Shown here piece by piece: positions 32,938 to 44,999 of a stretch of 64,000 bases of DNA (positions are counted from its first letter, which is position 1; each line of letters starts with the position of its first letter). The notes below the pieces were generated by a model that saw only the letters and a list, made by a program, of their open reading frames with translations, ran no database searches and was not told where the DNA came from. The stretch lies in assembly GCF_003073045.1 (NCBI RefSeq), contig NC_037593.1, positions 20,701,027-20,765,026 of the forward strand. The letters run 5' to 3'. The stretch is from Pomacea canaliculata (taxonomy: Eukaryota; Mollusca; Gastropoda; Architaenioglossa; Ampullariidae). The translations under genes were made by a program, and so were the position numbers.

Positions 32938-35900
32938 AGGGCCGGATGCTGTCTCGAGCTTCACCGCGCTAACAGCGACGCAACCGCTTATCTCAGCCTC
33001 ACTCTAGTGTCTGCGACCAGACAACTGCTGATGATAACGTAGAGTGCTCGGCACCAACGTGGCCACACCATGTCTCTCGTCCTATAGCCCGGACTGCTGC
33101 TGTCTCGAGCTACAGCGCCTAACAGACCAACGCTTATCACCAGCAAACTCGAGCTCTGTGTCTGCGACCAGACAACTGCTGAGAATGATAGCGTAGAGGC
33201 TCTGGCACTCAAGTGTGCCACCCATGTCTCTCGTCTATACGGCCGGACTGCTGTCCCGACTTCACAGCGCCTAACAGGCCCAACGCTAAACCAGCTCGAG
33301 CTCTGTGTGCGACAACAATGCTGATGAGAAGCGAGGTGCTCTGCACCTAAACGTGTGCCACATCCATGTATCTCTAGCCATAGCCCGGACTGCTGCTCTC
33401 GAGCGTCACAGCGCCTAACAAGGACCAACGCTCTACCAGCCTCGAGCTCTGTGTCTGCGACCAGCCAACTGCTGATAAGAAAGCGTAGAAGGCTCTGGCT
33501 CTGGCACTAACGTTGCCATCCATGTCTCTCTCGTCTCGCAGCTTCTAGAAAGGACCATAGCCTACCACCTCGCTCTGGTGCATGCTGCTGTCGCCACAAC
33601 GGCAGCAGCGCTCACGCTAACGGCCGGACTGTGCGGTCGAGCTCACGCCAATCAAGGACCAACGCTTATCTACCAGCCTCCGAGCTCTGCTGCCAGACAA
33701 CGCCGATGGAAAATGTAAGTGCTCTGGCACTAACCAGTGCCCACACATGTTCTCTGCACGCCTTAGGCCGACTGACTGATCGCGAGCTTTACCAGGCCTA
33801 CAAGGACCAACGCTCTACCGCCCCGACCTGTGTCTGCGACCAGACACCGCTGATCGATAAAGCAAGGCTCGCTGCACACAGCGTGCCCCAACCAATGTCC
33901 CACTCGTCCGCACGAGCTGTCTCGACTTACGCGTCCTAACGAAGGACCAACGCTTAGCTACCAGCCCGAGCCTGTCGCGACCGAACACACTGCTGAGAGC
34001 GTAGAGTGCTTCTGCACTACTATCGTGTGCCACACCATGTCTCTCTAAGTCCTATAGGCCGGACTGCTGATTCTCGAGCTTCAAAGCAGCCCTATCAAAG
34101 GACCCAAAAACGGGGAGACAGATAATATATCACCATAGGTCAGCAAATGGCGAGCCATCTGCATGTCTGCGACCAGAAATCTGCTGTGATGATAAAGCGT
34201 AGATGTTCTGGCACTAACAGTGGTCGCATCCACATGTCTCTCTCGTCCTATAGGCAGACTGCTTTGTCTCGAGCTCACAGCGCCCTAACAAGGACCAACG
34301 CAACACTTATCTACCAGCAGCTCGAGCTCTGTGCCCGTCTCGACCAGACAACTGCTGATCGAATGAAGCGTAAAAGAAGCAGACGCTCTGGAACACGAAC
34401 AGAAGCATGTGCCAAGAATAAAACACCATGTGTTTCTCCTCTACCAATCCTATAGCCGGACTGCTGTCTCACAAACAAGCAGTTGCTTACACAGCGCCCA
34501 TTCAAGGACCTTATCTACAGCCTCGAGCTCTGTGTTCTGCGACCCAGAAAGCTTCGATTATATATTTTTTAAAGCCACCGTAGGGATGCGGCTAACAAAA
34601 ATGTGCGGAGAAAAACACCATGTCTCTCACGTCCTATAGCCGGACTGCTCTTCTGAAAAAAGAGTCTCGACTCACAGGAAGCCTATCAAGGACCCAACGC
34701 GTATCTACTCAGCCTCTGACTCGTGTCCTGCACCAGACCACTGCTGATGATGAAGCCCCCTAGAGTGCTCTCCCGGACTAACATGTACACGCCACACCAT
34801 GTCTCTCTCGGACGACACACCTATAGGCCGGACAGCTGTCTCGAGACTTCACAAAAAAGCGCCTATAGGAACCAACGCTTATCTACAGCCTCGAGCTCTG
34901 TGTCTGCGACGCAGACAACTGCTATGATAAAGCGGGTAGAGTGCTCTGGGCACTAACGTGCCACACCATGTCTTCGTCTCGTCCTATAGGTTCCGGACTG
35001 CTGCTCGAGCTTCACAGCGCCTAACAAGGACCAAACGCTTATCTACAAGCCTCGAGCTCTTGTCTGCGACCAGACAACTGCTGATGATATAGAAGTGCTC
35101 TGGCACTAACGTGTCCACACCATGTCTCTCTCGTCCTATAGCGACGCTGCTGTCTCGAGCTTCACAGCGCCTAACAAGGACCACGCTTATCTACCAGCCT
35201 CGAGCTCTGTGTCTGCGACCAGACAACTGCTGATGATGAAGCGTAGAGTGCTCTGGCACTAACGGTGTGCCATCCATGTCTCTCTCGTCTATAGCCGCAC
35301 TGCTGTCTCGAGCTTACAGCGCCTATCAAGGACCAACGCTTATCTACCAGCCTCGAGCTCTGTGTCTGCGACAGACAACTGCTGATGATGAAGCGTAGGT
35401 GCTCTGGCACTAACGTGTGCGCACCATGTTCTCTCGTCTATGGCGGACTGCTGTCTCGAGCTTTACAGCGCCTATCAGGACCAACGCTTATCTACCAGCC
35501 TCGAGCTCTGTGTCTGCGACCAGCAACTGCTGATGATAAAGCGTAGAGTGCTCTGGCACTAACATGTGCCAACATGTCTCTCTCGTCCTATAGCCGGACT
35601 GCTGTCTCGAGCTTCACAGCGCCTAACAAGGACCAACGCTTATCTACCAGCCTCGAGCTCTGTGTCTGCGACGAGACAACTGCTGATGATGAAGCGTAGA
35701 GTGTCTGGCACTAACGGTGCCATCCCATGTCTCTCTCGTCCTATAGGCGAACTGCTGTCTCGAGCTTAACAGCGCTAACAAGGACCAACGCTTATCTACC
35801 AGCCTCGAGCTCTGTGTCTGCGACCAGACAACTGCTGATGATGAAGCGTAGAGTGCTCTGGCACTAACGTGTGCCACCCATAGTCTCTGTCTATAGGCAC

Positions 35901-38900
35901 TGCTGTCTCGAGCTTAACAGCGCTAACAAGGACCAACGCTTATCTACCAGCCTCGAGCTCTGTGTCTGCGACCAGACAACTGCTGATGATGAAGCGTAGA
36001 GTGGCTCTGGCACTAACAATGTGCCACACCATGTCTCTCTCGTCCTATAGGCCGGACTGCTGTCTCGAGCTTCACAGCGCCTATACAAGGACCAACGCTT
36101 ATCTACCAGCCTCGAGCTCTGATGTCTGCGACCAGACAACTGCTGATGCTATGAAGCGTAGAGTGCTCTGGCACAACGTGCACACCATGTCTCTCTCGTC
36201 TAAATAGGCAGGACTGCTGTCTCGAGCTTCACAGCGCTAACAAGGACCAACGCTTATCTACCAGCCTCGAGCTCTGTGTCTGCGACCAGACAACTGCTGA
36301 TGATGAAGCGTAGAGTGCTCTGGCACTAACGTGTGCCATCCATGTCTCTCTCGTCTATAGGCCGGACTGCTGTCTCGAGCTTCACAGCGCCTAACAAGGA
36401 CCAACGCTTATTCTACCAGCCTCGAGCTCTGTGTCTGCGACCAGACAACTGCTGATGATGAAGCGTAGAGTGCTCTGGCACTAACGTGTGCACACCCAAT
36501 GTCTCTCTCGTCCTATAGGCCGACTGCTGTCTCGAGCTTCACAGCGCCTATCAAGGACCAACCTTATCTACCAGCCTCGAGCTCTGTGTCTGCGACCAGA
36601 CAACTGCTGATGATAAGCGTAGAGTGCTCTGGCACTAACGTGTGCCACACATGTCTTCGTCCTATAGGCCGGACTGCTGTCTCAGCTTCACAGCGCCTAA
36701 CAAGGACCAACGCTTATCTACCAGCCTCGAGCTCTGTGTTGCGACAGACAATGCTGATGATGAAGCGTAGAGTGCTCTGGCACTAACGTGATGCCACCAT
36801 GTCTCTCGTCTATAGCTGCTGTCTCGAGCTTCACAGTACAAGGAGCTTATCTACCAGCCTCGAGCTCACAGACAACTGCTGACGTAGAGTGCAACAATAA
36901 GATCCCTCAGCAGACAGACACTGCGCGCACTAGGCGCCTGTTATCTACCAGCTCGAGCTCTGTGTCTGCGACAGACAACTGCTGATGATGAAGCGTAGAG
37001 TGCTCTGGCACTGTGCCACACCATGTCTCTCTCCTATAGGCCGGACTGCTGTCTCGAGCTTACAGCGCCTAACAAGGACAACGCTTATCTACCAGCTCTG
37101 AGCTCTGTGTCTGCGACCAGACAACTGCTGATGATAAGGTAGAGTGCTCTGGCACTAACATGTGCACACCATGTCTCTCTCCTATAGGCCGACTGTCTCG
37201 AGCTTCACAGCGCCTATCAAGACCAACCGCTTATCTACCACCTCGAGCTCTGTGTCTGCGACAGACAACTGCTGATGATAAGCGTAGAGTGCTCTGGCAC
37301 TAACGTGTGCTGTCTCTCTCGTCCTATAGGACTGCTGTCTCGAGCTTAACAGCGCCTAACAAGGACCAACGCTTATCTACCAGTCGAGCTCTGTGTCTGC
37401 GACAGACAACTGCTGATGATGAACGTAGAGTGCTCTGGCACTAACCTGTGCCATGTCTCTTTCACGCTCTATAGGCCGGACTGCTGTCGCGAGCTTCACA
37501 GCGCCTATCAAGGACAACGCTTATCTACCAGCCTCGAGCTCTGTGTCTGCGACCAGACAACTGCTGATGATAAAGCGTAGAGTGCTCTGGCACTAACTGT
37601 GCCATGTCTCTCTCGTCCTATAGGCCGGCTGCTGTCTCGAGCTACAGCGCCTAACAAGGACCAACGCTTATCTACCAGCCTCGAGCTCTGTGTCTGCGAC
37701 CAGACAACTGCTGATGATGAAGCGTAGAGTGCTCTGGCACTAACCTGTGCCACACCATGTCTCTCACGTCCTATAGGCCGGACTGCTGTCTCGAGCTTCA
37801 CAGCGCCTATCAAGGACCAACGCTTATCTACAGCCTCGAGCTCTGTGTCTGCGACCAGACAACTGCTGATGATAAAGCGTAGAGTGCTCTGGCACTAACA
37901 TGTGCCACACCATGTCTCTCTCGTCCTATAGGCCGCACTGCTGTCTCGAGCTTCACAGCGTATCAAGGACAACGCTTATCTACCAGCTCGAGCTCTGTGT
38001 CTGCGACCAGACAACTGCTGATGATGAAGCGTAGAGTGCTCTGGCACTAACATGTGCCACACATGTCTCTCGTCCTATAGGCGGACTGCTGTCTCGAGCT
38101 TCACAGCGCCTAACAAGGACCAACGCTTATCTACAGCCTCGAGCTCTGTGTCTGCGACCAGACAACTGCTGATGATAAGCGTAGAGTGCTCTGGCACTAA
38201 CATGTTGCCACACCATGTCTCTCTCGTCCTATAGGCCGCACTGCTGTCTCGAGCTTCACAGCGCCTAACAAGGACAACGCTTATCTACCAGCCAGCTCTG
38301 TGTCTGCGACCAGACAACTGCTGATGATGAAGCGTAGAGTGCTCTGGCACTAACGTGTGCCACACCATGTTCTCTCGTCCTATAGGCCGGACTGCTGTCT
38401 CGAGCTTCACAGCGCCTAACAAGGACCAACGCTTATCTACCAGCCTCGAGCTCTGTGCTGCGACCAGACAACTGCTGATGATGAAAGCGTAGAGTGCTCT
38501 GGCACTAACATGTGCCACACATGTCTCTCTCGTCCTATAGGCCGGACTGCTGTCTCGAGCTTCACAGCGCCTAACAAGGACCAACGCTTATCTACAGCCT
38601 CGAGCTCTGTGTCTGCGACCAGACAACTGCTGATGATGAAGCATAGAGTGCTCTGGCACTAACGTGTGCCACACCATGTCTCTCTCGTCCTATAGGCCGG
38701 ACTGCTGTCTCGAGCTTCACAGCGCCTAACAAGGACCAACGCTTATCTACCAGCCTCGAGCTCTGTGTCTGCGACCAGACAACTGCTGATGATAAAGCGT
38801 AGAGTGCTCTGGCACTAACATGTGCCACACCATGTCTCTCTCGTCCTATAGGCCGGACTGCTGTCTCGAGCTTCACAGCGCCTATCAAGGACCAACGCTT

Positions 38901-40665
38901 ATCTACCAGCCTCGAGCTCTGTGTCTGCGACCAGACAACTGCTGATGATGAAGCGTAGAGTGCTCTAGCACTAACGTGTGCCATCCCATGTCTCTCTCGT
39001 CCTATAGGCCGCACTGCTGTCTCGAGCTTAACAGCGCCTAACAAGGACCAACGCTTATCTACCAGCCTCGAGCTCTGTGTCTGCGACCAGACAACTGCTG
39101 ATGATGAAGCGTAGAGTGCTCTGGCACTAACCTGTGCCACACCATGTCTCTCACGTCCTATAGGCCGGACTGCTGTCTCGAGCTTCACAGCGCCTATCAA
39201 GGACCAACGCTTATCTACCTGCCTCGAGCTCTGTGTCTGCGACCAGACAACTGCTGATGATGAAGCATAGAGTGCTCTGGCACTAACGTGTGCCATCCCA
39301 TGTCTCTCTCGTCCTATAGGCCGGACTGGTGTCTCGAGCTTCACAGCGCCTAACAAGGACCAACGCTTATCTACCAGCCTCGAGCTCTGTGTCTGCGACC
39401 AGACAACTGCTGATGATGAAGCGTAAAGTGCTCTGGCACTAACGTGTGCCACACCATGTCTCTCTCGTCCTATAGGCCGGACTGCTGTCTCGAGCTTCAC
39501 AGCGCCTAACAAGGACCAACGCTTATCTACCAGCCTCGAGCTCTGTGTCTGCGACCAGACAACTGCTGATGATGAAGCGTAGAGTGCTCTGGCACTAACG
39601 TGTGCCACACCATGTCTCTCTAGTCCTATAGGCCGGACTGCTGTCTCGAGCTTCACAGCGCCTAACAAGGACCAACGCTTATCTACCAGCCTCGAGCTCT
39701 GTGTCTGCGACCAGACAACTGCTGATGATGAAGCGTAGAGTGCTCTGGCACTAACGTGTGCCATCCCATGTCTCTCTCGTCCTATAGGCCGGACTGCTGT
39801 CTCGAGCTTCACAGCGCCTATCAAGGACCAACGCTTATCTACCAGCCTCGAGCTCTGTGTCTGCGACCAGACAACTGCTGATGATGAAGCGTAGAGTGCT
39901 CTGGCACTAACGTGTGCCATCCCATGTCTCTCTCGTCCTATAGGCCGCACTGCTGTCTCGAGCTTAACAGCGCCTAACAAGGACCAACGCTTATCTACCA
40001 GCCTCGAGCTCTGTGTCTGCGAACAGACAACTGCTGATGATGAAGCGTAGAGTGCTTTGGCACTAACGTGTGCCACCCAATGTCTCTCTCGTCCTATAGG
40101 CCGCACTGCTGTCTCGAGCTTTACAGCGCCTATCAAGGACCAACGCTTATCTACCAGCCTCGAGCTCTGTGTCTGCGACCAGACAACTGCTGATGATGAA
40201 GCGTAGAGTGCTCTGGCACTAACGTGTGCCACCATGTCTCTCTCGTCCTATAGGCCGCACTGCTGTCTCGATCTTAACAGCGCCTAACAAGGACCAACGC
40301 TTATCTACCAGCCTCGAGCTCTGTGTCTGCGACCAGACAACTGCTGATGATGAAGCGTAGATTGCTCTGGCACTAACATGTGCCACACCATGTCTCTCTC
40401 GTCCTATAGGCCGGACTGCTGTCTCGAGCTTCACAGCGCCTATCAAGGACCAACGCTTATCTACCAGCCTTGAGCTCTGTGTCTGCGACCAGACAACTGC
40501 TGCTGATGAAGCGTAGAGTGCTCTGGCACTAACGTGTGCCACCCCATGTCTCTCTCGTCCTATAGGCCGGACTGCTGTCTCGAGCTTAACAGCGCCTAAC
40601 AAGGACCAACGCTTATCTACCAGCCTCGAGCTCTGTGTCTGCGACCAGACAGATGCTGATGGTGA
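32938..40665. repeat. 156-bp satellite array, about 49 copies
   Basis: Head-to-tail copies; the unit runs from TATAGGCCGGACTGCTG to CACCATGTCTCTCTCGTCC. Starts at 39471 and 39627 give the 156-base period. Each unit has two CTCGAGCT motifs 46 bases apart. From about 38590 to 40660 copies differ by a few substitutions. From about 35000 to 38500 single-base deletions are common. Next to the gap (32938-34950) units are barely alignable. Because 156 is a multiple of three, one minus-strand frame stays open for 547 codons; there is no sign this is a gene. Confidence 0.97.
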
Positions 40666-40734
40666 AGCGTTGCACACTCCGTAACTGCCATGAGCACCAC
40701 TTGTCCGTCTCGTCGGGAAGGTTGGAAGGCAGTA

Positions 40735-41100
40735 AGGGTTGAGAAGGAAGAGAAGGTGAATGAAGGGGTGGTAAGTGGAAGGAAGAGATAGGAAAGGTTT
40801 GATGGAAAGGAAAAGGTAATAAAGGGGTGGAGAAAGGGGTAAAGTTGGATTTGTAAGGGAAGGAGAGAGAGGGAGTTGGATGGTAACAAAGTGTGAGAGG
40901 TAGAGGTGAAAAGTTGAGAAGGTTTGGAAATTGGTGTGAAGGAAATGTGTAGAAGGGCAAAATAGGGAGGCTATTGGAAGGTTTGTGGGAAGGGAAGAGG
41001 TTGGAAATGATGAAATGATGACAAGAGGGAAAAAGAATTTGTCTGGGATTAAAGAAGATAATTGATGAAGTATATGGTGTGGGAAGCAAGGAGTGAGGTT
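40735..41100. repeat. C-depleted G/A-rich tract
   Basis: From 40741 to 41100 the plus strand has about six C in 360 bases, while G, A and some T are abundant in irregular order (GGAAGG, GGGGTGG, GAGAGAGAG). It is not a clean tandem repeat. It begins about 75 bases after the last satellite unit. No gene is supported. Confidence 0.85.
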
Positions 41101-42227
41101 GGTGGAAAAGGAAGGAATGGGAATAACCTGAAAACATAAAAGAGAAAAGTACAACTGTGGCTAATATAATGCAACCAAAAAGCATTGTGTAAGCTAATAT
41201 CATTGTGTAAATATGTGCTGCCAATTACTATACACCATTATCCATAGTGAAAAAATGAGGTGGCTTGATGGATAAAAGAGTGAAATTCCCACAAAAAACC
41301 TAGAGGCAGTTCCTTCCAAAGCCAATCACCATGCAAGTATACTTTCGCAAGTATAATTCTCGAAGCAAAATATTAGTGTTTCAAACAATCCTTATAATTA
41401 ATTGACCCTATAATAGTTCTTAGCAATTTACCTTCTATTGAAATTTGAACACTCGATCGTGTATTGAAAGATTATTGTAATCGTTTTTTTGTTTGTTTGT
41501 TTGTTTGTTTTTTTAATGCAGACTTTGGTTATTTCACTTTCTAGGAAATGCTGAAGATCGGGGATCGTGCTTAGTCAAAGCATTGTAATAATGCCGACTA
41601 CAAAACAGTCAACAGATGACTCCACAGTGTGGCTGAAGATGAGCCAAGCTGAATGTATAGTGTGCGTATAAACCGTTCCATGTTGTAAAATAAGACTACA
41701 CATTTCTTAATCATTGAGAACAGCAAACAGTATTCCTGACAGAGTGAAATACATTAGTGTTTCAGTTTGGTAAAATGTGTTCTATATACTTTTTTTCTTT
41801 CATATAAAGTAGTCCAGTTTTATAATATTTGCATACTTTTACAATGAATGCTTAAAGTGTGTTCTATTGTGTTTGCATTCTGCAATTATAATATATAAAA
41901 TAACATTGTTGTAAAGCTGTTGTACATTATTGCAAACATGAAGACTGACCACAGTTACAGTTTAGTTAAACACAATGTAAACACAACCAAACCAATTACC
42001 TCATTAGCTTAAAATTTCATCTATTTGAAACTTTAGTGATAACTTCAAGTAATCTTTGGGCAATGTAGGATATATATTAAAAAAAGAGACAACACAGGCT
42101 GCAGATTGTTTCTGCATAAATGTGCACACACGTGATAAGATAACAGTAATCAAAGGTTTTTCATGAAGAGTTGTGACAATGCCATAAATTAACATGTTGT
42201 GTAGGATGCTTTACTTTATTTGTGTAG
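41101..42227. other. AT-rich intergenic sequence
   Basis: Contains a TTTGTTTG run near 41486-41510 and otherwise nothing I can identify. Confidence 0.4.
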
Positions 42228-42378
42228 GATATTCAAGATCCTGGAAGGGTTGTAAGAAAATCAACTGACATGGTATATGACGAGACTGGTTATTCCCAAT
42301 CTGGAATGAGTGGAATTATAAAAGAAGAACTAAAATATTTCATCACTCTGCATATGAAACAGGATTATTGCTGTACCA
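42228..42378 (+). CDS. Possible internal exon of an unknown gene
   Basis: A TTTATTTGTGTAG acceptor and an ACCA|GTAAGT donor enclose 151 bases that read without a stop for 50 codons. The peptide is soluble and balanced in composition (RVVRKSTDMVYDETGYSQSG ... ELKYFITLHMKQDYCC). I do not recognise it. Two further acceptor-like sites follow: TGTACAG at 42983-42989, and TTGATTGCAG before ATGGGTCATGC (43525), whose frame ends at a TGA 18 codons on. Together they could form a small spliced transcript. Good splice sites and composition support an exon; nothing else does. Confidence 0.35.
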
Positions 42379-43726
42379 GTAAGTGTTTTGAAGTGGCTTC
42401 TTAAATTGCTACTTTTTTATTATGTGTCCTTAAGTACTTTATTTTGTAAGGAGAGAGATTCTTGCAGTGAGTCTGACTGGGTTTGGCTATAAGTCAGTCT
42501 CACAAGATAAATGCTCCACTTTCATTTAAGTGTCCTGTCACTTGATAGCTTGTCAAAATTTTAATTTTTCCATTTTTAATGTTCCTGTTCAAGTAGATTG
42601 AAAACTTTACATATAGATATGTAAGAGAGAGAGAGATAGCATATCTAACCATACACTGAAAACTACTGACATTTCATCAATACATGAAAGATGTTGCTAC
42701 TCATAACAAGATAATTGTTACTACAGAGCAGGCTCTTTTAGTCAAAATGCTTCTTTGAAGAAATAGTGGGGCAGGCAGGTAGAAATTGTGGTGCTAGTTA
42801 TGTAGGGCAAAGGTTGGGATACTGAGAGCATACTTGATTGTTTTTGTTTTGTTTTTGCAAGTCAATATGTTTTCCTGTTTGGGTTGCATATGACCCTGAA
42901 GTAGACTGTAGTTTCATGTACAAATGTATTACAATGAAACATTTGTATTTGACTTTTAACCATCACAATTTCCCTTTGTGTACAGCAGCAGCCTGGGGAT
43001 ATTATATCTGCCACTGCTTACAAATAGTTTGGAAGTAACTGGCAAGAATGGAGGAACAAGTCCAAGGACAAAGCCATCTGATGGTCAGTGCAATAAGAAA
43101 TCAAAGAAAATAACCATGCATGTGTTTAATTTATCAATGTAAGCATGGCTTTATCATTCATGATTTGTTTATGAAGAAAGTTAACCCTGCCTATTACCCT
43201 GTTCTGGGTAATCTCTGCATGTTGTACACCTGTTTACAAGTGCAACTGCTTTGATGTGATATGGTTCTAGTGATTCTACCTCTTATTAGTTTTCCTTTCT
43301 AATCCACAAATAGTAATCAACACTAGAAGCAAGCCTACATGAATCTATTTACATAAGTGGTGTTGGCCATCAACTTCCTGTTGCCTCCTAGCTGCTTTAA
43401 AGCTCATAAATAGTAAGAAACAGAAATACGTTTTACTTCAACTGAATGGCACATCGGTAAGAAGTGAATAAATTGAAATGCCTTGTTTTTGCTTATCATT
43501 AAAGGACTAATATTTTGATTGCAGATGGGTCATGCTGTTGAGGAGCACAGAGAAATGTTTCGAAGCTTGCTCCACATATGAATCAAGTTACGAAATGTAG
43601 GTGAACAAGGAATGACTCCAGCAGCAATCCCATGTTTCAGGTGAGAAATTTGATAGGCTGGAAGAGGAATCTGTGTGTAGAGAATTTAGGGGGGAAAGTG
43701 GCTGTTGTGAAATCTAATTAAAGCTT
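42379..43726. other. Sequence following the possible exon
   Basis: AT-rich, possibly introns and last exons of the putative gene at 42228. No recognisable domain. Confidence 0.3.
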
Positions 43727-44515
43727 TTTTCGCAACAACTTGCCTGAAGACTTTGAAGACTCAAATTCTTTGTTGTAAATAAATGTTAAAACCATGTTTA
43801 GTTTTGGCTTGTATATAATAAATTTCTTTGTATATAATAAATTTCTTCTCTCCTTTTTGTGTTGTATATAGTACATTGTTTTGAAGATTGTAAGGATTTT
43901 TGTTTTTTTTTGGTCAGGTATTCCCGACAACTAGCCTGAAGACTTTAAAGACTCAAATTCTTTGTTGTAAATAAATGTTAAAACCATGTATATTTTTTGC
44001 TTGCTTGTATATGATATGTTTTGAAGATTGTAATGATTTTTTTCTTTTTTTTTTCTTTTGGTCAGGTATTCGCGACAACTAGCCTGAAGACTGTAAAGAC
44101 TCAAATTCTTGGTTGTAAATAATGTTAAAACCATGTATATTTTTTGCTTGTATATGTATATGATAAGTTGTTTTTGAAGATTGTAATGACTTTTTTCTTT
44201 TTTTGGAGGTGGGGGTCAGGCATTTGTGACAAATTCTTTGTTGTAAATAAATATTCAATCCTTGTTTATCTTTTGCTTGTATATGATAAATTGTTTTGAA
44301 GATTGTAATGATTTTTTTTTTCTTTTTTTGGGGGTCAGGTATTCGCAACAATTAGCCTGAAGTTTTTGAAGACTCAAATTCTTTGTTGTAATAAATATTA
44401 AAACCCTTTATTTTTTTTGCTTGTATATGTATATGATAAATTGCAATGAATATTTTTTGGTCAGGCATTTGTGAAAAATTCTTTGTTGTAAAGTAATATG
44501 AAAACCTTGTGTATC
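43727..44515. repeat. Imperfect tandem repeat, about 120-190 bp units
   Basis: The words CTGAAGACT..AAGACTCAAATTC, TTGTTGTAAATAAAT and GAAGATTGTAATGATTTTTT recur in order five to six times, at spacings that shrink from 190 to about 120 bases. Confidence 0.85.
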
Positions 44516-44570
44516 TGCTTGTATTTAATAAATTGTTGAATCATGTCTATTTTTTGTCTGCTGGTATTTA

Positions 44571-44999
44571 CCAAGTGCTTTGAAGGGCTGAAAGGTGTTT
44601 TTTAGGATGGGGCTTTGGAGGGCTGAGAGGGGCTTTGAAGGGCTATGAGGTGTTTTTAGGGTGGGGCTATGGAGGGCTGAGGGACTATGGAAGGGCTGTG
44701 AGGTGTTTTTAGGGTGGGGCTATGGAGGGCTGAGGGACTATGGAAGGGCTGCGAGGTGTTTTTAGGGTGGGGATATGGAGGGCTGAGGGACTATGGAAGG
44801 GCTGCGAGGTGTTTTTAGGTTGGGGCTTTGGAGCGCTGAGGGACTATGGAAGGGCTGTGAGGTGTTTTTAGGGTGGGGCTATGGAGGGCTGAGGGACTAT
44901 GGAAGGGCTGCGAGGTGTTTTTAGGGTGGGGATATGGAGGGCTGAGGGACTATGGAAGGGCTGCGAGGTGTTTTTAGGGTGGGGCTTTGAAGGGCTGAG
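44571..44999. repeat. 53-bp G-rich minisatellite
   Basis: Seven to eight copies of a unit containing GGCTATGGAGGGCTGAGGGA, then CTATGGAAGGGCTG and AGGTGTTTTTAGGGTGG. GGGGCTAT at 44663 and 44716 fixes the period at 53. Confidence 0.93.

Noticed and set aside
38592-41154. Long minus-strand open frames (547 and 311 codons) over the satellite and beyond
   Set aside because: The 156-bp unit is a multiple of three with no stop in that frame, so openness is automatic; repeat indels elsewhere break it freely and no domain is present.
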